Source: Allochromatium palmeri (GTDB lineage Bacteria; Pseudomonadota; Gammaproteobacteria; Chromatiales; Chromatiaceae). From it: DNA of 64,000 nucleotides. The position numbers and the translations under genes were made by a program. Positions within the stretch are counted from its first letter, which is position 1. The number at the start of each line of letters is the position of its first letter. Shown piece by piece: positions 17,855-27,856 of the stretch. Under the pieces are notes generated by a model, which saw nothing but the letters and a program-made list of their open reading frames with translations, was not told where the DNA came from and made no database searches. Where the stretch lies: positions 1-64,000 of the forward strand of contig NZ_WNKT01000004.1 of the NCBI RefSeq assembly GCF_009720725.1, written 5' to 3'.

Positions 17855-17941
17855 CTGTGATTGCCTCGCTATACATGGAAACGGAAGGCGTCATTTTAGC
17901 CGCAAAGCGTCCAGGATCGGTGACGGGTTGACGGCGGAATT

Positions 17942-18280
17942 TCAACGACCAGAACCAATCAAGGCTAACGCCTTGGTGCGAACCTCGTCGAGTTCAGCGG
18001 CACTGGCCTGGCCTTTGTGAACCGCCTTGCGCGCCACCCAATCCAGGCTCTTGACCTGATCGGCGAGCACTGCGCTTGGCGCCTGACCTGCAATCAGCAC
18101 TTCGAACGGATAGCCTTTGATCTGGGACGTCATGGGGCAGCACAGCATCAGACCGGTCTTGCCGTTGTAGGTCGCGGGACTGAGCACCAGTGCTGGACGA
18201 TGTCCGGCTTGTTCGTGTCCGGCCTGTGGATTGAATTGCAGCCACACGATGTCACCTGAATCGGGAACATAAGGTGCCAT
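17942..18280 (-). CDS. mazF: MazF/PemK-family toxin (endoribonuclease)
   Basis: A 112-residue MazF-type toxin, a sequence-specific mRNA interferase. Family features include the GDIVWLQFNPQAGHEQAGHRPALVLSP start, the CCPMTSQIKGYPFEV strand and LADQVKSLDW. The ATG at 18280 shares a base with the stop of the antitoxin gene (TGATG), the usual coupled arrangement. It sits between menD and menB, in the same direction as the men genes. Confidence 0.93.
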   Translation of the reverse strand: MAPYVPDSGDIVWLQFNPQAGHEQAGHRPALVLSPATYNGKTGLMLCCPMTSQIKGYPFEVLIAGQAPSAVLADQVKSLDWVARKAVHKGQASAAELDEVRTKALALIGSGR

Positions 18281-18522
18281 CAAAACGCTTCCTGGCCGAC
18301 GGCTGGCCCGAAATCCACCTCCTCGTGCCGGTTCTCCGGAGTGATGCCCGCTAGCAGTTCGTCGAGATCATAGATTTTGGAACGGATCGGTTCGATGACG
18401 ATCAGACCGTTTTCAGCGCGTATGTCGACAGCATCGTCTAAGTTCAAATGCGCGGCCTGCATGATGGACGCTGGGATACGTACTGAAGCACTGTTGCCCC
18501 ATTTCTTGACTAGAATCTGCAT
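18280..18522 (-). CDS. mazE: MazE-family antitoxin
   Basis: An 80-residue AbrB-fold antitoxin. The N-terminal DNA-binding part reads MQILVKKWGNSASVRIPASI, and the C-terminal half contains LDELLAGITPENRHEEVDFG, the toxin-wrapping segment typical of MazE/ChpAI. I chose the ATG at 18522 over an upstream TTG because it gives the standard family start and has GAGA about 8 bases upstream. A palindrome just upstream is a probable autoregulatory operator. Confidence 0.93.
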   Translation of the reverse strand: MQILVKKWGNSASVRIPASIMQAAHLNLDDAVDIRAENGLIVIEPIRSKIYDLDELLAGITPENRHEEVDFGPAVGQEAF

Positions 18523-18534
18523 GATGGTGTCTCG

Positions 18535-18557
18535 ATGTATCTTCAATGTAGATACAT
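18535..18557. promoter_or_regulatory. Probable MazE operator (inverted repeat)
   Basis: Perfect 8-bp arms ATGTATCT (18535-18542) and AGATACAT (18550-18557) are separated by 7 bases. The site begins 13 bases upstream of the mazE start and stands out as AT-rich in GC-rich surroundings. MazE-type antitoxins bind such palindromes to repress their own operon. The assignment rests on position and symmetry only. Confidence 0.6.
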
Positions 18558-18613
18558 TAAGCCATTTTCGCCGGAGTGCCTACTGCCCGATGATGCTGAG
18601 CACCGCCTAACGG

Positions 18614-20323
18614 TCAGGGATCGTTACGAAGCCTGCTGACCGCCTGCCAGAAGTCGCGATGGATCTGTCGGCTCAGATCGGCATCGATGACGACCTCAAT
18701 CAGTCCGGCAGACTGCCCCGCCTGCATGGACTCAGCCAGGGCCTGCCGGAACCCAGCGCCATCGGACACCTGACGATGCGCTAGCCCGAAGGTGTGAGCC
18801 AGCGTGCCCAGATCGACCGCCATCGGCGTGCGCCACAGCCGCTCGAATCCGGGCAGTCCATGCTGAGGCAGATAGTCAAAGATTCGCCCGCCGCCGTTGT
18901 TGATGACGATGCAGGGCCGTTGGAGCGCACGCAGTTCCAGCAGTCCGCTGAGATCGTGCAGGAAGGACAGATCACCGAGCAGCGCCGTGGTCGGTGTACC
19001 ACCGGCGTTGAGTCCGGCCAGCGTCGAGGTCTGACCGTCGATGCCACTGGCACCGCGATTGCCGAAAATACGCAGCGGCTGGGAGCGCTGACCCGACCAG
19101 GTATCGAACTGACGAATCGGCATGGAGTTAGCGCACAGCAATCCTTCGCCCTCAGGCAGCTGGGCAATGAGATCGCGGATCAGATGCCCCTCGCACCAGG
19201 GCGCCTGATCGAGATAGTCCGCCGCGAAGCGCTCCAGGCGGCGTTCGGCCTGGAGCCAGCGCGCGATCCAATCAGGGTCCGGCGTGCCAAGCTTCAGGTT
19301 CGCATCAGCAAACCAGGCACAGAACGCGGCGGGATCGGCATCGATCTTGAATCGAACGTCATGATTTGGATCGCTCCAGCTACGTCCCGCGTCGACCAGG
19401 ATGGTCGGAACATCCGCCAGCCAGCCGAGCAGCGTCTTGGAGACGGGTGAGCGTCCGAAGCGCAGCACCCAATCCGGCTTGAGCGCGGCGGCGGTCGCTG
19501 GATGACGCAGCAGACTGTCGTAGTGGGTGAGGCGATGTGACGAGGCTGAACCAAAACGCAAGCCCGAGAGCGGATCGCACAGCACAGGCACGCCGAGCCG
19601 CGCGGCCAACTGCCAGAGTGCATCCGCGCCATCTGCCGTCCAGTCGCCCGGTCCGCCGCAGATCAGGCCGCGACCCGCGAGTCTGGGCAACGCGGCCGAA
19701 ATCCGCGTCGCAGGTGCCTGAACCTGGATATCGAGAGGTTCAACCGTGCCCGACGTACTCTCGGCCACGCAATCCGGCCCCGGAACCAGTGGTTCGCGAA
19801 AGGGCAGGTTCAGATGCACCGGTCCCGGCCAGTCGCCCAGGCTCTCGGCGGCGGCACGCCGACCCAGTGCCCGCATCAATTTCGAGGCCGCCGGCCCGGC
19901 TTCAGGCGGACCTGGATCATGGAAGGCACGCACATGCACGCCGAAGAAGCGGGTCTGATCGATGGTCTGGTTCGCGCCCCAGCCGCGCAGTTCGGGCGGA
20001 CGGTCGGCCGAGAGCAGCACCAGCGGAATCCCGGATTCCGAGGCTTCGATGACCGCCGGGAACCAGTGAGCCAGCGCGCTCCCCGAAGTGCAGAGCAGTC
20101 CAACTGGACGGCCAGACGCACGCGCCACACCCAGCGCGAAAAACGCCGCACTGCGCTCGTCGAGGACCGGCGTGACGGTCAGTGCTGCTTGACGCTGAGC
20201 CGCCAGTACCAAGGGCGTGGAGCGCGATCCGGGCGAGAGCACCAGATGCCGCATTCCGCCTGCGACCAGTCCATCGAGCAGTGCCAGCGCCCAGCACAGA
20301 TTCAGACAGCCGTGGTCGCTCAT
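18614..20323 (-). CDS. menD: SEPHCHC synthase MenD
   Basis: A thiamine-diphosphate enzyme (569 residues) that joins isochorismate and 2-oxoglutarate in the first committed menaquinone step. The N-terminal domain has HLVLSPGSRSTPL and the cofactor-activating glutamate region (VLDERSAAFFALG). The C-terminal domain has the ThDP/Mg site GDLSFLHD followed by NNGGGRIF. The ATG at 20323 overlaps the menF stop by 4 bases, so the two are translated in concert. Length is normal. Confidence 0.95.
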   Translation of the reverse strand: MSDHGCLNLCWALALLDGLVAGGMRHLVLSPGSRSTPLVLAAQRQAALTVTPVLDERSAAFFALGVARASGRPVGLLCTSGSALAHWFPAVIEASESGIPLVLLSADRPPELRGWGANQTIDQTRFFGVHVRAFHDPGPPEAGPAASKLMRALGRRAAAESLGDWPGPVHLNLPFREPLVPGPDCVAESTSGTVEPLDIQVQAPATRISAALPRLAGRGLICGGPGDWTADGADALWQLAARLGVPVLCDPLSGLRFGSASSHRLTHYDSLLRHPATAAALKPDWVLRFGRSPVSKTLLGWLADVPTILVDAGRSWSDPNHDVRFKIDADPAAFCAWFADANLKLGTPDPDWIARWLQAERRLERFAADYLDQAPWCEGHLIRDLIAQLPEGEGLLCANSMPIRQFDTWSGQRSQPLRIFGNRGASGIDGQTSTLAGLNAGGTPTTALLGDLSFLHDLSGLLELRALQRPCIVINNGGGRIFDYLPQHGLPGFERLWRTPMAVDLGTLAHTFGLAHRQVSDGAGFRQALAESMQAGQSAGLIEVVIDADLSRQIHRDFWQAVSRLRNDP

Positions 20324-21744
20324 GCAAACTGCAAGGCCGTCGACATGGCCGCGAGCTTGTGCTCAGTCTCCCGCCACTCGCTCACCGGATCGGAGCCGGC
20401 GACGATACCGGCCCCGGCATAGAGATCAGCCGTGCGGTCGAGGATGTGCGCACAGCGCAGCAGCACCCAGAGTTCGCCCGTCAGATCCGGCTCGAAGATG
20501 CCCGCTGCACCCGTGTACCAGCCGCGTTCGAGCGGCTCGTTGACGTTCAGCCAGTCGCGCGCCTCGCGGCGGGGCTGACCGTTGGTCGCCGGCGTTGGAT
20601 GCAGCCGCTCGGCCAGCTCGAACACATCGACCTCTGGATGCAGCTCGCCGCGCAGGCGGGTCCAGAGATGCTGGGCATTGTTGAGCTGGAGAATGCGCGG
20701 CTCCTCGGTCGGTTCCAGACGGCGACAGCACTGTCCCAGCGCCTCGCGCACCGCCTCGACCACGACGCGATGCTCGCGCAGATTCTTCTCGCAGGTCTGG
20801 AGTCCGAGCGTGATCTCGGCATCGCGTTCGCTGTCCTCGGCGCGGCAGGCCGTGCCGGCCAGCGCATCGGCCTCGACGCGGTCACGGCGCTGGGTAAACA
20901 GCCGTTCGGGCGTGGCCGCGACGAAGCTGGCGGCATGGCGGCGGATGTTGATCACCTGGCAGGACGGAAACAGATAGCTCAAGGCGGCGTTGAGCCGATC
21001 GAGATCGAAATGCCGATGCCCCTGGAGCCGCTGACGGCGGCAGACGACGACCTTTTCGAGCCGCTCGTTTTCGATCTCGTCGAGCGCGTTCAATACCAGC
21101 GTCCGCCAGTCGTCGCGATCCGGTGTGCTGCTCAGGGGTTCGAGATGGGCCGAGGTCAGCGGATCGAGCGCCGGACGGTCGAGCAGTGGCACCAGTCGGT
21201 CGAGCCAATCCTCCCAGCGCGCCAGCACGGTCTCGCGCGCCGCAGGGCGCTCAGTCGTCAGCACCAGGGCTGACTGCCCGCCATGCGCGATCAGTGCCAG
21301 CTCCGGCAGCCACAGGAGCGCATTGGGCAGGTCGTCACTCGCCGCAGGTGTCTCGGGCGTGGCGGCAAAACCAAGCATCCCGAAGCCGCTGAAACCGGTC
21401 TCGTCCGGATCGTATTGCAGCCAGGTGTCGCGTAGCGACCGGCCAACGCGCCGCAGGTCGCTCAGACGCTCCGGTCCTTGCGCGCGCCACTCGCCGGCGA
21501 TGCCATAGCCGGCGCGCAGGTCACCACGATGATTGTGCGCGAAATGAAAGCGCGGTCCGTCGAGATCGGGCGCGCTGGCCAGCGGATGCGGGAGTTCAAG
21601 GATCAGCGAGACGGGGCCGGTACCACGCGCGAGCGGTAGCAGACCGAGGGTCTCGCGCAGTCGGGCCTTGAGCTGATCGAGGACTTGGAGCGATTGCAGC
21701 ATGAGTCGAGTCGTGGCGGGGCAGGGGAATGAAATGGACTCCAT
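20320..21744 (-). CDS. menF: Isochorismate synthase MenF
   Basis: A chorismate-binding enzyme that isomerises chorismate to isochorismate. The conserved catalytic half is clear: EKVVVCRRQRL, FVAATPERLF, ALAGTACR, CEKNLREH and LHPTPATNG, then GWYTGAAGIFEPD and YAGAGIVAGSDP. I chose the ATG at 21744 (474 residues); a TTG at 21789 and an ATG at 21702 are alternatives. It overlaps menD. Isochorismate could in principle also feed a siderophore path, but the men context makes menaquinone the natural product. Confidence 0.94.
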   Translation of the reverse strand: MESISFPCPATTRLMLQSLQVLDQLKARLRETLGLLPLARGTGPVSLILELPHPLASAPDLDGPRFHFAHNHRGDLRAGYGIAGEWRAQGPERLSDLRRVGRSLRDTWLQYDPDETGFSGFGMLGFAATPETPAASDDLPNALLWLPELALIAHGGQSALVLTTERPAARETVLARWEDWLDRLVPLLDRPALDPLTSAHLEPLSSTPDRDDWRTLVLNALDEIENERLEKVVVCRRQRLQGHRHFDLDRLNAALSYLFPSCQVINIRRHAASFVAATPERLFTQRRDRVEADALAGTACRAEDSERDAEITLGLQTCEKNLREHRVVVEAVREALGQCCRRLEPTEEPRILQLNNAQHLWTRLRGELHPEVDVFELAERLHPTPATNGQPRREARDWLNVNEPLERGWYTGAAGIFEPDLTGELWVLLRCAHILDRTADLYAGAGIVAGSDPVSEWRETEHKLAAMSTALQFA

Positions 21745-21825
21745 GGGATGCGCGAATACCCTCGCAGGTTCCCGCGCCTCCTGAGTCAAGACATGAGGCG
21801 CTATGTCGGATCGCGCGGCACGCTC

Positions 21826-22734
21826 CTAGCCGAGCGATGCCCAGAAACGCTCGATCGCGGCGACGGTCTCGGCGGGCTTCTCCCAGTGCGGCATGCCATT
21901 GGTCGGCGTCAGGCGCTCGGCGCGCCAGTTGGCATGGCGGCTGAGGAAGTCCGGCAGCTCATGGAAGTCGATATTGGGATCTTTATCGTAAAGTGCCAGT
22001 ACCGGCTGGCTCACCCGGTCGTAGAGCGTGTCGCAGGCGCGGGGTGTGAAAAGCTGCCCGGAGAGAAAATAGAGCGGTGCGATCTTGGCGCCCGGCTGAT
22101 GCGTGGTGGCATAGGCGTAGTCGATCAGCTCGGGCGGGGTCGCACCGGCGAAGACCTGATTGTAGAAATACTTGATGCTGGTGCGGGTGGTCAGCAGGCT
22201 GTAGAGACCGTCGCTGAGTCCGGGGATGCTCAGGAACTTATGTGCGCGCTCGGCGGCGGCGCCGGTCGGCAGTCCGCGGGTGTTGAAGCCGGTCGGCGAG
22301 AGCAGCGTCAATGAGGTCACGCGCTCCGGCGCATCAGCCGCCACGATGGCGGCGAACTCACAGCCGAGCGAGTAGGCGATCAGATCGGCCGGTTCCTTGA
22401 CCACTTCGGCCAGAAATTCGCCGATGACCTTGGCGAAGAGTTCGGGTGAATAACGGCGCTTGGCGCGCTCGGAGTGCCCGAAGCCGGGCAGGTCGAGCGC
22501 ATAGACCGGACGGCTGGCACGGAAATGCGTAAACAGCGGCTTCATTTCCAGCACGCTGGGCGCGGCGTTGATGCTGTGGATCAGAACCAGCGGACGCCCG
22601 CTGGCCTGAGTGTCGGCGTAATAGTGGACACGTCCGCCGCTGGTCTGGAGGTCATGGCGCGGGGCGTCGACGGCAGCGGGCAGCACCGGGCCGCGTGTCG
22701 AAGGCTTGTCTGGAGAGTTGATCGCGGAGTCCAT
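21826..22734 (-). CDS. Alpha/beta hydrolase, possible MenH-like
   Basis: A 302-residue alpha/beta-hydrolase without signal peptide. Landmarks are LVLIHSINAAPSV, DLPGFGHS, the nucleophile elbow AYSLGCEF (alanine in place of the first glycine of GxSxG), an acidic residue in YDKDPNIDF and a histidine in GMPHWEKP. It lies 81 bases upstream of menF on the same strand, so it may be the first gene of the men operon and could provide the MenH (SHCHC synthase) step, for which no other gene is visible here. Sequence alone does not distinguish MenH from related hydrolases. Confidence 0.85.
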   Translation of the reverse strand: MDSAINSPDKPSTRGPVLPAAVDAPRHDLQTSGGRVHYYADTQASGRPLVLIHSINAAPSVLEMKPLFTHFRASRPVYALDLPGFGHSERAKRRYSPELFAKVIGEFLAEVVKEPADLIAYSLGCEFAAIVAADAPERVTSLTLLSPTGFNTRGLPTGAAAERAHKFLSIPGLSDGLYSLLTTRTSIKYFYNQVFAGATPPELIDYAYATTHQPGAKIAPLYFLSGQLFTPRACDTLYDRVSQPVLALYDKDPNIDFHELPDFLSRHANWRAERLTPTNGMPHWEKPAETVAAIERFWASLG

Positions 22735-22751
22735 CGTCTCAATTACCTCTT

Positions 22752-22828
22752 TCGTGAATCACGAGGTCGCTCGGAGTGGGCGGCATCCATGGGCGAACTG
22801 TTCACAGCCTGCCAGCGCCTTGCGCTGG
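22752..22828. promoter_or_regulatory. Palindrome and hairpin in the divergent intergenic region
   Basis: Between the two divergent hydrolase genes (22735-22870) there is a palindrome TCGTGA-A-TCACGA at 22752-22764, 17 bases before the minus-strand start, and a perfect hairpin with 7-bp arms and a 3-base loop at 22812-22828. The first is a candidate operator. The second lies where a leader of the lipoprotein gene might be. No protein can be assigned to either. Confidence 0.4.
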
Positions 22829-22870
22829 TGTTGGCCGAGACGGCAGCCTCACTGTCAAATAGGCTTGACG

Positions 22871-23677
22871 ATGCCTTGTCAATCGAAGTTTACAGCGGTC
22901 TGGGTCGCTTGTCTGGTGCTGGCTGGCTGTTTCGGCGGTGTCATGCAGACGACGTCTGACCCGGCGTCTGCGTCGCGACCGAGCCGGCCGCTTGCGGCGG
23001 GCGTGGCTCCAGGCGTGCGGATCGACCGGGGTCAGGCCCGGTCGGCGACCGGCTGCGCCCTGGACTATGCCTGGTATCGTCCAGCATCGGCTAGGCCGGG
23101 CGAGCTGGTGGTGCTGGCGCATGGCTTTCTGCGCAATAAGGCGCGGCTCGACGGTCTGGCACGGGCGCTGGCTGAATCGGGGATTTCAGTGGTGACGGTC
23201 GATTTCTGCAATACCAAACCCTGGCGTGGTAATCATGCGCGCAATGGCTTCGATCTGATCGCGGTTGCTGATCGACTGGGAGCGCAACGTCGGGTCTATG
23301 CCGGTTTTTCGGCGGGCGGACTGGCGGCGCTGGTGGCGGCGCGCAACGATGCGCGCACGCTCGGCGTGCTGACGCTGGATCTGGTCGATGCCCAGGAGCT
23401 GGGGCGTCTCATGGTGCAGGGACTCGACCGGCCCATCATCGGGCTGTTCGGCGAACCGGCATCCTGCAATGCCGACAACAATGGCCTGGCCACACTAGCG
23501 GCGGCGCAACAGGTCAGTATCGAGCGCATCGCCGGGGCCAGTCACTGCGACTTTGAAGCCCCGACTGACTGGCTCTGCCGCGCGCTGTGCGAGCCAGACC
23601 CCCAGGGTGCGGAACAACGCCGCGCCGAGATCCTGGCGCGCTCGGTGGCGGCGGTGAATACATTGCTGATCGAGTGA
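22871..23677 (+). CDS. Lipoprotein with alpha/beta-hydrolase fold
   Basis: A 268-residue predicted lipoprotein. The ATG at 22871 gives a short basic start, a hydrophobic stretch and the lipobox LAGC at about residues 17-20. The hydrolase core is visible as VVLAHGFLRNKARLDGLARAL, the nucleophile elbow GFSAGG and a late histidine in GASHCDFE. It would be anchored in the envelope and face the periplasm. The substrate is unknown. Longer open frame upstream lacks the signal and is not coding. Confidence 0.87.
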   Translation: MPCQSKFTAVWVACLVLAGCFGGVMQTTSDPASASRPSRPLAAGVAPGVRIDRGQARSATGCALDYAWYRPASARPGELVVLAHGFLRNKARLDGLARALAESGISVVTVDFCNTKPWRGNHARNGFDLIAVADRLGAQRRVYAGFSAGGLAALVAARNDARTLGVLTLDLVDAQELGRLMVQGLDRPIIGLFGEPASCNADNNGLATLAAAQQVSIERIAGASHCDFEAPTDWLCRALCEPDPQGAEQRRAEILARSVAAVNTLLIE

Positions 23678-23710
23678 GTCAGAATGGCCGCCGAGCGAGC
23701 GCTCCAGCGA

Positions 23711-24094
23711 TCAAGGCGTCTGGAACCGCTGCTGACGATGCTGGGCCTGGGCCGAGGCGAATTCGGTCGCATCGACCTGTCCATCGCCGTTGCGGTCGAT
23801 CGCGCTGAATTCGGGCGCATTGGCCAGACCGCGCATGGCATAGCCCTGTTGCGAACGTTCAGCGATGCGTTGCCCCCGTGCCTGGTAGAACTCGGTTTCG
23901 GTCAGGACGCCGTTGCCGTCCAGATCGAACTCGGCGAACGCGGGAGCCTGCCAGCCCATGCCGCGTCCCATGCCACCGCCTGGACCCCCGCCGGCTTGGG
24001 GAGTCGCCGGCGTTTGAGCCATGGCGAGCGGGACGAGACAGACGCTGAGCGTGAATGCACCCAGCCAACGAACGAGATTGGATCGATTGTTCAT
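23711..24094 (-). CDS. Exported EF-hand calcium-binding protein
   Basis: A 127-residue protein with a signal peptide (MNNRSNLVRWLGAFTLSVCL, cleavage near AMAQ). It then has a Gly/Met-rich linker and two EF-hand loops, DLDGNGVLTETE and DRNGDGQVDATE. GAGAGG lies 6-7 bases upstream of the ATG at 24094. It is probably a periplasmic calcium-responsive protein. The partner and role are not evident; the neighbours give no clue. Confidence 0.88.
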   Translation of the reverse strand: MNNRSNLVRWLGAFTLSVCLVPLAMAQTPATPQAGGGPGGGMGRGMGWQAPAFAEFDLDGNGVLTETEFYQARGQRIAERSQQGYAMRGLANAPEFSAIDRNGDGQVDATEFASAQAQHRQQRFQTP

Positions 24095-24205
24095 ATCAAC
24101 CTCTCTACAAGTCCAGGCCGACATTCGGCGTTTGTTGGATCTGAGGCAATTATCGACCTGGAAGCCCGCGCAAGCGTGCAGCAACAGTGAAATCAAATGT
24201 CATTG

Positions 24206-24250
24206 AAAAGCACGCGCCCAGTCTTTTTGCATTGAGACCGACTGGACGCG
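24206..24250 (-). terminator. Rho-independent terminator of ettA
   Basis: Read on the minus strand, an 11-bp stem with one G-U pair (arms 24240-24250 and 24213-24223) is followed within a few bases by TTTT (24206-24209). It begins only 7 bases after the ettA stop codon. Confidence 0.65.
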
Positions 24251-24256
24251 CCCCGA

Positions 24257-25924
<1,668 letters not shown>

Positions 25925-25965
25925 GGATTCCGTATGAATGTGGTAAACGGCGAAGAGAGACCATT

Positions 25966-27204
25966 ATGCCCCAGATCCTGACCAACTCGACCCTGGACGA
26001 TCTCACGCCCGTCCATGATCTGGACAAGGACCAGCGTGCGCGTCTGGCTGAAAGCGGCCAGATCGCCGACGTGCCGGCCGGCAAACGGATCACCGCCGTC
26101 CAGGAGCATCCCTGGATCGGCTATCTGCTGGCTGGGCAAGTCTGCCTGATCCGGGGCGAGACCAAGGAGGTCATCCAGGCCGGTAGTCGTCGCGCCTGTC
26201 AGCCGATCTTCTCCGAGCACCAGTTGCTCGATCAGGCGGTGTTCATGGCCGATTCCGAGCTGTTGCGGCTCGATCGTCAGCTCTACGAGAGCCTCAGCGG
26301 CCAGCAACGTCCGGCCGTGCCCGGCTCGCTGGAGGAGCTGGATCTCAGCGACGCCGAGGGGGCGCTGCTCGGTGCGCTCTATCGGGCCTGCAAGCAGGAC
26401 AAGCTGGCCCTGCCCACGCTGCCCAAGGTGGCCCGGGCGATTCAGGACGCGATGAAGGATCCCAACATTACTTCGGCGCGGCTGGCACGCATCGTCCAGG
26501 TCGATCAAGCCGTCACCGGCGGCCTGATCCGGCTGGCCAACAGCGTCGTCTATCGCGGCGTGAATAGCATCCCGGACGTGCGCAACGCCATCATCCGGCT
26601 CGGCATGGAAATCACGCGCTCGGCGGTCATGAGCCTGTCGATGCAGCAGTTGTTCCGCGCTAAGTCGCCGATCATGAAGCACCGCATGAAAGCGGCCTGG
26701 AACCGCAGTGTCCACATCTCGGCGCTGAGCTATGTGATCGCGCGCCATTGTCCGAAATTCAATCCTGAGCACGCGATGCTGGCCGGATTGGTGCATGACG
26801 TGGGCGTAATTCCCATCCTCGACTATGTCAGCCGCCATGAGATTCAGGTCGGCGAGGACGAACTGGAGGCGGCGATCATCAAGCTGCACCGTATGGTCGG
26901 GGAGCTGGTGGTCGGTTACTGGGGGCTGGGACCGGAGATCACCGAAATCGTGCGCTATTCGGGCGACTGGTACCGCGACGACAAGGACATGCCGGACTAT
27001 GGCGACATCGTGCGGATCGCGCGGCTCTATCGGCTCAATCAGTCCGAGTCGCGCGGTCCGCTGCCGCGCTACGACGAGGTGCCGGCCTACTACAAGCTCG
27101 GGCTGGGTTTTCCGGCCACCGATGACACGGTCGACGTGATCGCCGAAGCCAGCGAGGAGCTGTCAGCCGTCATGGCGATGCTCAAGGGCGACAAGGAGCC
27201 CTGA
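25966..27204 (+). CDS. HDOD-domain signalling protein
   Basis: A 412-residue cytoplasmic protein. The first 130 residues resemble a cyclic-nucleotide-binding-like beta-barrel (IGYLLAGQVCLIRGETKEV). Residues about 145-345 form an HDOD domain (LPTLPKVARAIQDAMKD, IVQVDQAVTGGLIRLANSVVY, AIIRLGMEITRSAVMSLSM, MLAGLVHDVGVIPIL). HDOD proteins act in signalling and often lack the full HD catalytic pair. It is divergently transcribed from ettA, 41 bases away. Confidence 0.92.
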   Translation: MPQILTNSTLDDLTPVHDLDKDQRARLAESGQIADVPAGKRITAVQEHPWIGYLLAGQVCLIRGETKEVIQAGSRRACQPIFSEHQLLDQAVFMADSELLRLDRQLYESLSGQQRPAVPGSLEELDLSDAEGALLGALYRACKQDKLALPTLPKVARAIQDAMKDPNITSARLARIVQVDQAVTGGLIRLANSVVYRGVNSIPDVRNAIIRLGMEITRSAVMSLSMQQLFRAKSPIMKHRMKAAWNRSVHISALSYVIARHCPKFNPEHAMLAGLVHDVGVIPILDYVSRHEIQVGEDELEAAIIKLHRMVGELVVGYWGLGPEITEIVRYSGDWYRDDKDMPDYGDIVRIARLYRLNQSESRGPLPRYDEVPAYYKLGLGFPATDDTVDVIAEASEELSAVMAMLKGDKEP

Positions 27205-27217
27205 GCCGGACGCGCCT

Positions 27218-27808
27218 TCAGGGGATGACGAGCGTCATGCCGGGCGTCAGGCGATCGGGGTTAGCAAGCTGGTGACGATTGGCTTCGAAGATCCGCTGCC
27301 ATTGGTCACTGCGGCCATAGACACGCAGACTGATCAAGGCCAGGCTGTCGCCGGGGCGAACGCGGTAGAGCATCTTGCTGGCCGCATTGTGCTGTTGCAA
27401 CGCCTCGTCAAGCTGCGTCCTGGCTGACTCGCAGTTGCTCAGACGCTGTTCCAGATCGGCTTGGTTCGCGCGTAGTGCTTCGAGCGTCTGCATGGCCTCA
27501 GCCAGCCGACGCTCGGCCTCCATCCGTGCCTGATCGGCGCTTTTGCGCGCGTGTGCCGACTCGCGCAGCTTGCCCTCCATGCCCTCAACGCGCTGCTGGA
27601 GTTCGTCGAACCGTTGGTGCGACGGCTCGGGTGTGGCCGCCGCCCCTTCCGCGGCTGTTGCCTGTGATGTCGCTGTCTCAGGCTCAGCGTCGGGCGCTGG
27701 CTCCGAGGCCAGCGCCAACCCGACAGGCATCCCGGCCAGTACGATCAGGAGTATCCAGAATTCTCGACTCCACGCCGTGGATTCGCGTCTCGATGACCGA
27801 TACCGCAT
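27218..27808 (-). CDS. LysM-domain protein with N-terminal membrane anchor and coiled coil
   Basis: A 196-residue protein. The ATG at 27808 leads into an N-terminal hydrophobic segment (EFWILLIVLAGMPVGLALA), either a signal peptide or an anchor. A long helical coiled-coil region (about 75-135) follows, then a C-terminal LysM domain (YRVRPGDSLALISLRVYGRSDQ to LTPGMTLVIP) that binds peptidoglycan-type glycans. It is likely periplasmic, like FimV-type proteins. It converges with the HDOD gene. Confidence 0.88.
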   Translation of the reverse strand: MRYRSSRRESTAWSREFWILLIVLAGMPVGLALASEPAPDAEPETATSQATAAEGAAATPEPSHQRFDELQQRVEGMEGKLRESAHARKSADQARMEAERRLAEAMQTLEALRANQADLEQRLSNCESARTQLDEALQQHNAASKMLYRVRPGDSLALISLRVYGRSDQWQRIFEANRHQLANPDRLTPGMTLVIP

Positions 27809-27856
27809 CCGGGATGTCCTCGCTCCAAGTCGACACACAATCAGGGCGGCAGCCTG

